In this document: one piece after another, positions 4,809 to 6,308 of the stretch
Layout: each line of letters opens with the position of its first letter
How positions within the stretch are numbered: the first letter of the stretch is position 1
DNA from: Lustribacter sp049512335
GTDB taxonomy: Bacteria; Vulcanimicrobiota; Vulcanimicrobiia; Vulcanimicrobiales; Vulcanimicrobiaceae
Length of the DNA stretch: 6,308 nucleotides
Assembly: GCA_049512335.1 (NCBI GenBank)
Contig: JBEKXE010000215.1
Location: 1-6,308 of the forward strand
Direction: 5' to 3'
The notes under the pieces: generated by a model
What the model saw: only the letters and a program-made list of their open reading frames with translations
The model's database searches: none
Told to the model about the DNA's origin: nothing
Made by a program: the position numbers and the translations under genes

Positions 4809-5614
4809 TCCCGGGACGCGGGCTGACGCTCGGGCTCACCCTCTCCATCGTTTCGATCGTCGTGATCGCGCCGGTTGCGGCGCTCGTGCTGAGCGCGGTG
4901 GGCATTACCCCCGCGCATGTGCTCGAGGCGGCGTTCTCGGCCCGCGCGTTGGCCGCGTATCGGTTGAGCCTCGTGTGCAGTTTGGGCGCGGCGATGTTCG
5001 ACGTACTCGTCGGCGTCGCGGTCGCGGCGGTCCTCGTGCGGCATCGCCACGGCCTCGATCGCTGGCTCAACGTGCTCGTCGACATTCCGTTTGCCATTCC
5101 GACGTCCGTTGCGGGGATCGCTCTGGCGACGCTCTACGGGCCCAACGGGTGGCTCGGTGCGTGGCTGGCCGAACACGGAATCCCGGTCGCGTACACGCCG
5201 CTCGGAATCGCGGTTGCGCTGGCGTTCGTCGGGCTTCCGTTCGTCGTGCGGACGGTCGAGCCGGTGCTGGCGCTCTTGCCGCGCGACGTTCACGAAGCGG
5301 CCGCCTCGCTCGGGGCGCACCCGTTCACGGTGACTTGGCGCATCACGTTGCCGCTGCTCTTCCCGGCGATCCTCACCGGTTTCGCCCTGGCGTTCGGACG
5401 TATGCTCGGCGAATACGGTTCGGTGATCTTCATCGCCGGCAACCTGCCGTTGCGCACCGAGATTCCGCCGTTGCTGATCGTGACGCGACTCGAGGAATAC
5501 GACTACACGGGCGCCGCGGCGATCGCGCTGGTTTCGCTCGCGGCCTCGTTCCTGATCCTCCTCGCGATCAACGCGCTGCAGCGACGGCTGAGCACGGCCC
5601 GAGCCATCGCCTGA
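4805..5614 (+). CDS. cysT: Sulfate ABC transporter permease, CysT (CysU) type
   Basis: This inner-membrane protein of 269 residues forms half of the sulfate channel. Hydrophobic helices are visible near 9-32, 56-78, 95-111, 132-150, 183-206 and 236-257. The EAA loop that contacts CysA lies at 164-183 (HEAAASLGAHPFTVTWRITLP), followed by the conserved FGRMLGEYGSVIFIAGN (197-213), a strong CysT/CysW/ModB-family signature. DIPFAIPTSVAGI (93-105) is also characteristic of CysT. The ATG overlaps the cysA stop by 4 bases (ATGA). Length is normal. A molybdate permease is the nearest alternative, but paired permeases plus Sbp point to sulfate. Confidence 0.93.
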   Translation: MIPGRGLTLGLTLSIVSIVVIAPVAALVLSAVGITPAHVLEAAFSARALAAYRLSLVCSLGAAMFDVLVGVAVAAVLVRHRHGLDRWLNVLVDIPFAIPTSVAGIALATLYGPNGWLGAWLAEHGIPVAYTPLGIAVALAFVGLPFVVRTVEPVLALLPRDVHEAAASLGAHPFTVTWRITLPLLFPAILTGFALAFGRMLGEYGSVIFIAGNLPLRTEIPPLLIVTRLEEYDYTGAAAIALVSLAASFLILLAINALQRRLSTARAIA

Positions 5615-6308
5615 TGACCGCCATCGAACTACGTACGGCACGGACGGCAGACCGCGTGGGGCGCGCGAACAATCGGCGATCGGTCACCGGAACCTGGACC
5701 GCATTCGGGGCGGTTACGCTCGTCCTATTGCTCATGGTCGGTCTTCCATTGGCCTCGATTCTCGCGGAAGCGACGCGGGCCGGATTGCCGGCGGCATTGG
5801 CCACGTTTGCCGATCCGTATGCGCGCAGTGCGATCGCGCTGACCGCGTGGGTCACGCTGGTCGTGATCGCGGCGAACACGGCCTTCGGGATCCTCGCCGG
5901 TTGGACGATGACCATGTACCGCTTTCCGGGGAAAGCGGCGCTGCTCACCGTCATCGATCTGCCGCTGACGATGTCCCCGGTCGTCGCCGGTCTGGCGGTG
6001 CTGTTGTGTTTCGGCGAGCGTGCACCGGTGGGCGCCTGGTTTGCCGCGCACGGCGTACAGATCGCCTTCGCCCCGACGGGCATCGTCATCGCGACGATCC
6101 TCGTGACGTTTCCCTACGTCGCGCGCCAGACGATCGCGTTGATGTCGGAAACCGGCCGCGATCTCGAAGAAGCCGCGCTGAGCCTCGGGGCCACGGCCTG
6201 GCAGGCCTTCATATGCGTGACCCTGCCACGCGCGCGCTGGGCGATCGTCAACGGATTGCTGCTGTGCAACGCGCGCGCGCTCGGCGAATTCGGTGCGGTG
6301 TCGGTCAT
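5614..6308 (+). CDS. cysW: Sulfate ABC transporter permease, CysW type (3' end beyond window)
   Basis: This is the partner of CysT; the first 231 residues are present and the frame stays open to the window edge. The ATG shares one base with the cysT stop (TGATG), so translation is probably coupled by reinitiation. A polar N-terminal stretch of about 25 residues precedes the first membrane helix (about 29-50, FGAVTLVLLLMVGLPLASIL). Later features are DLPLTMSPVVAGLAVLL, a second cytoplasmic EAA loop (EEAALSLGATAWQAFICVTLP) and ALGEFGAVSV at the edge, the CysW counterpart of the GEYG motif in CysT. About 40-60 residues are probably missing. Whether cysteine-pathway genes follow cannot be seen. 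Confidence 0.93.
   Translation, partial: MTAIELRTARTADRVGRANNRRSVTGTWTAFGAVTLVLLLMVGLPLASILAEATRAGLPAALATFADPYARSAIALTAWVTLVVIAANTAFGILAGWTMTMYRFPGKAALLTVIDLPLTMSPVVAGLAVLLCFGERAPVGAWFAAHGVQIAFAPTGIVIATILVTFPYVARQTIALMSETGRDLEEAALSLGATAWQAFICVTLPRARWAIVNGLLLCNARALGEFGAVSV

Noticed and set aside
4673..5641. Minus-strand open frame opposite cysT.
   Set aside because: The translation is a charged Arg/Glu/Asp/Gln string, typical of the complement of membrane-protein codons, while cysT on the other strand has the full permease signature.
1..6308. CRISPR arrays, insertion sequences, attachment sites or phage genes.
   Set aside because: No repeated spacer-like units, transposase motifs or integrase sites were seen. 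A tRNA gene can be an integration target, but no duplicated tRNA end is visible in the window.

Overview
This is GC-rich bacterial DNA in which every supported gene lies on the + strand. It is a sulfur-acquisition locus. A soluble periplasmic sulfate-binding protein without a lipobox, a periplasmic-type molybdoenzyme and a small exported cytochrome c suggest a diderm (Gram-negative-type) cell. The tRNA gene does not encode CCA, and one short ORF looks leaderless. The species cannot be fixed from the sequence; an environmental, deep-branching lineage (for example Eremiobacterota-like) is only a guess.

Left part (1-1121): the end of an ABC permease and its ATPase, both of the nitrate/sulfonate/taurine family, overlapping by 8 bases. 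A strong promoter (TTGACA, 18 bases, TGcTATCCT) is embedded in the last codons of the ATPase gene.

Centre (1122-1397): this is the most interesting part. The promoter appears to start transcription at or next to the ATG of a 25-codon ORF carrying seven Cys codons, all UGU, five of them within six codons. The RNA after it can form mutually exclusive pairings 1:2 (1158-1165/1209-1216), 2:3 (1206-1216/1261-1271) and 3:4 (an intrinsic terminator, 1256-1280 plus a U-tract). This is the layout of a classical amino-acid attenuator, here apparently sensing cysteine. Ten bases past the U-tract is a complete tRNA-Cys(GCA) gene, and 25 bases after that the sulfate operon begins. The tRNA has no visible promoter of its own, so readthrough of the attenuator seems to make both tRNA-Cys and the sulfate-uptake mRNA.

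Right part (1398-6308): six genes run head to tail with overlapping stop and start codons: sulfate-binding protein (sbp), a SorA-type molybdenum sulfite dehydrogenase, its SorB-like monoheme cytochrome c, then cysA (ATPase), cysT (permease) and cysW (permease, cut by the window edge). Inferred logic: when Cys-tRNA is short, the leader ribosome stalls, the terminator is disrupted, and the cell makes more tRNA-Cys, oxidises periplasmic sulfite to sulfate, and imports the sulfate for cysteine synthesis.
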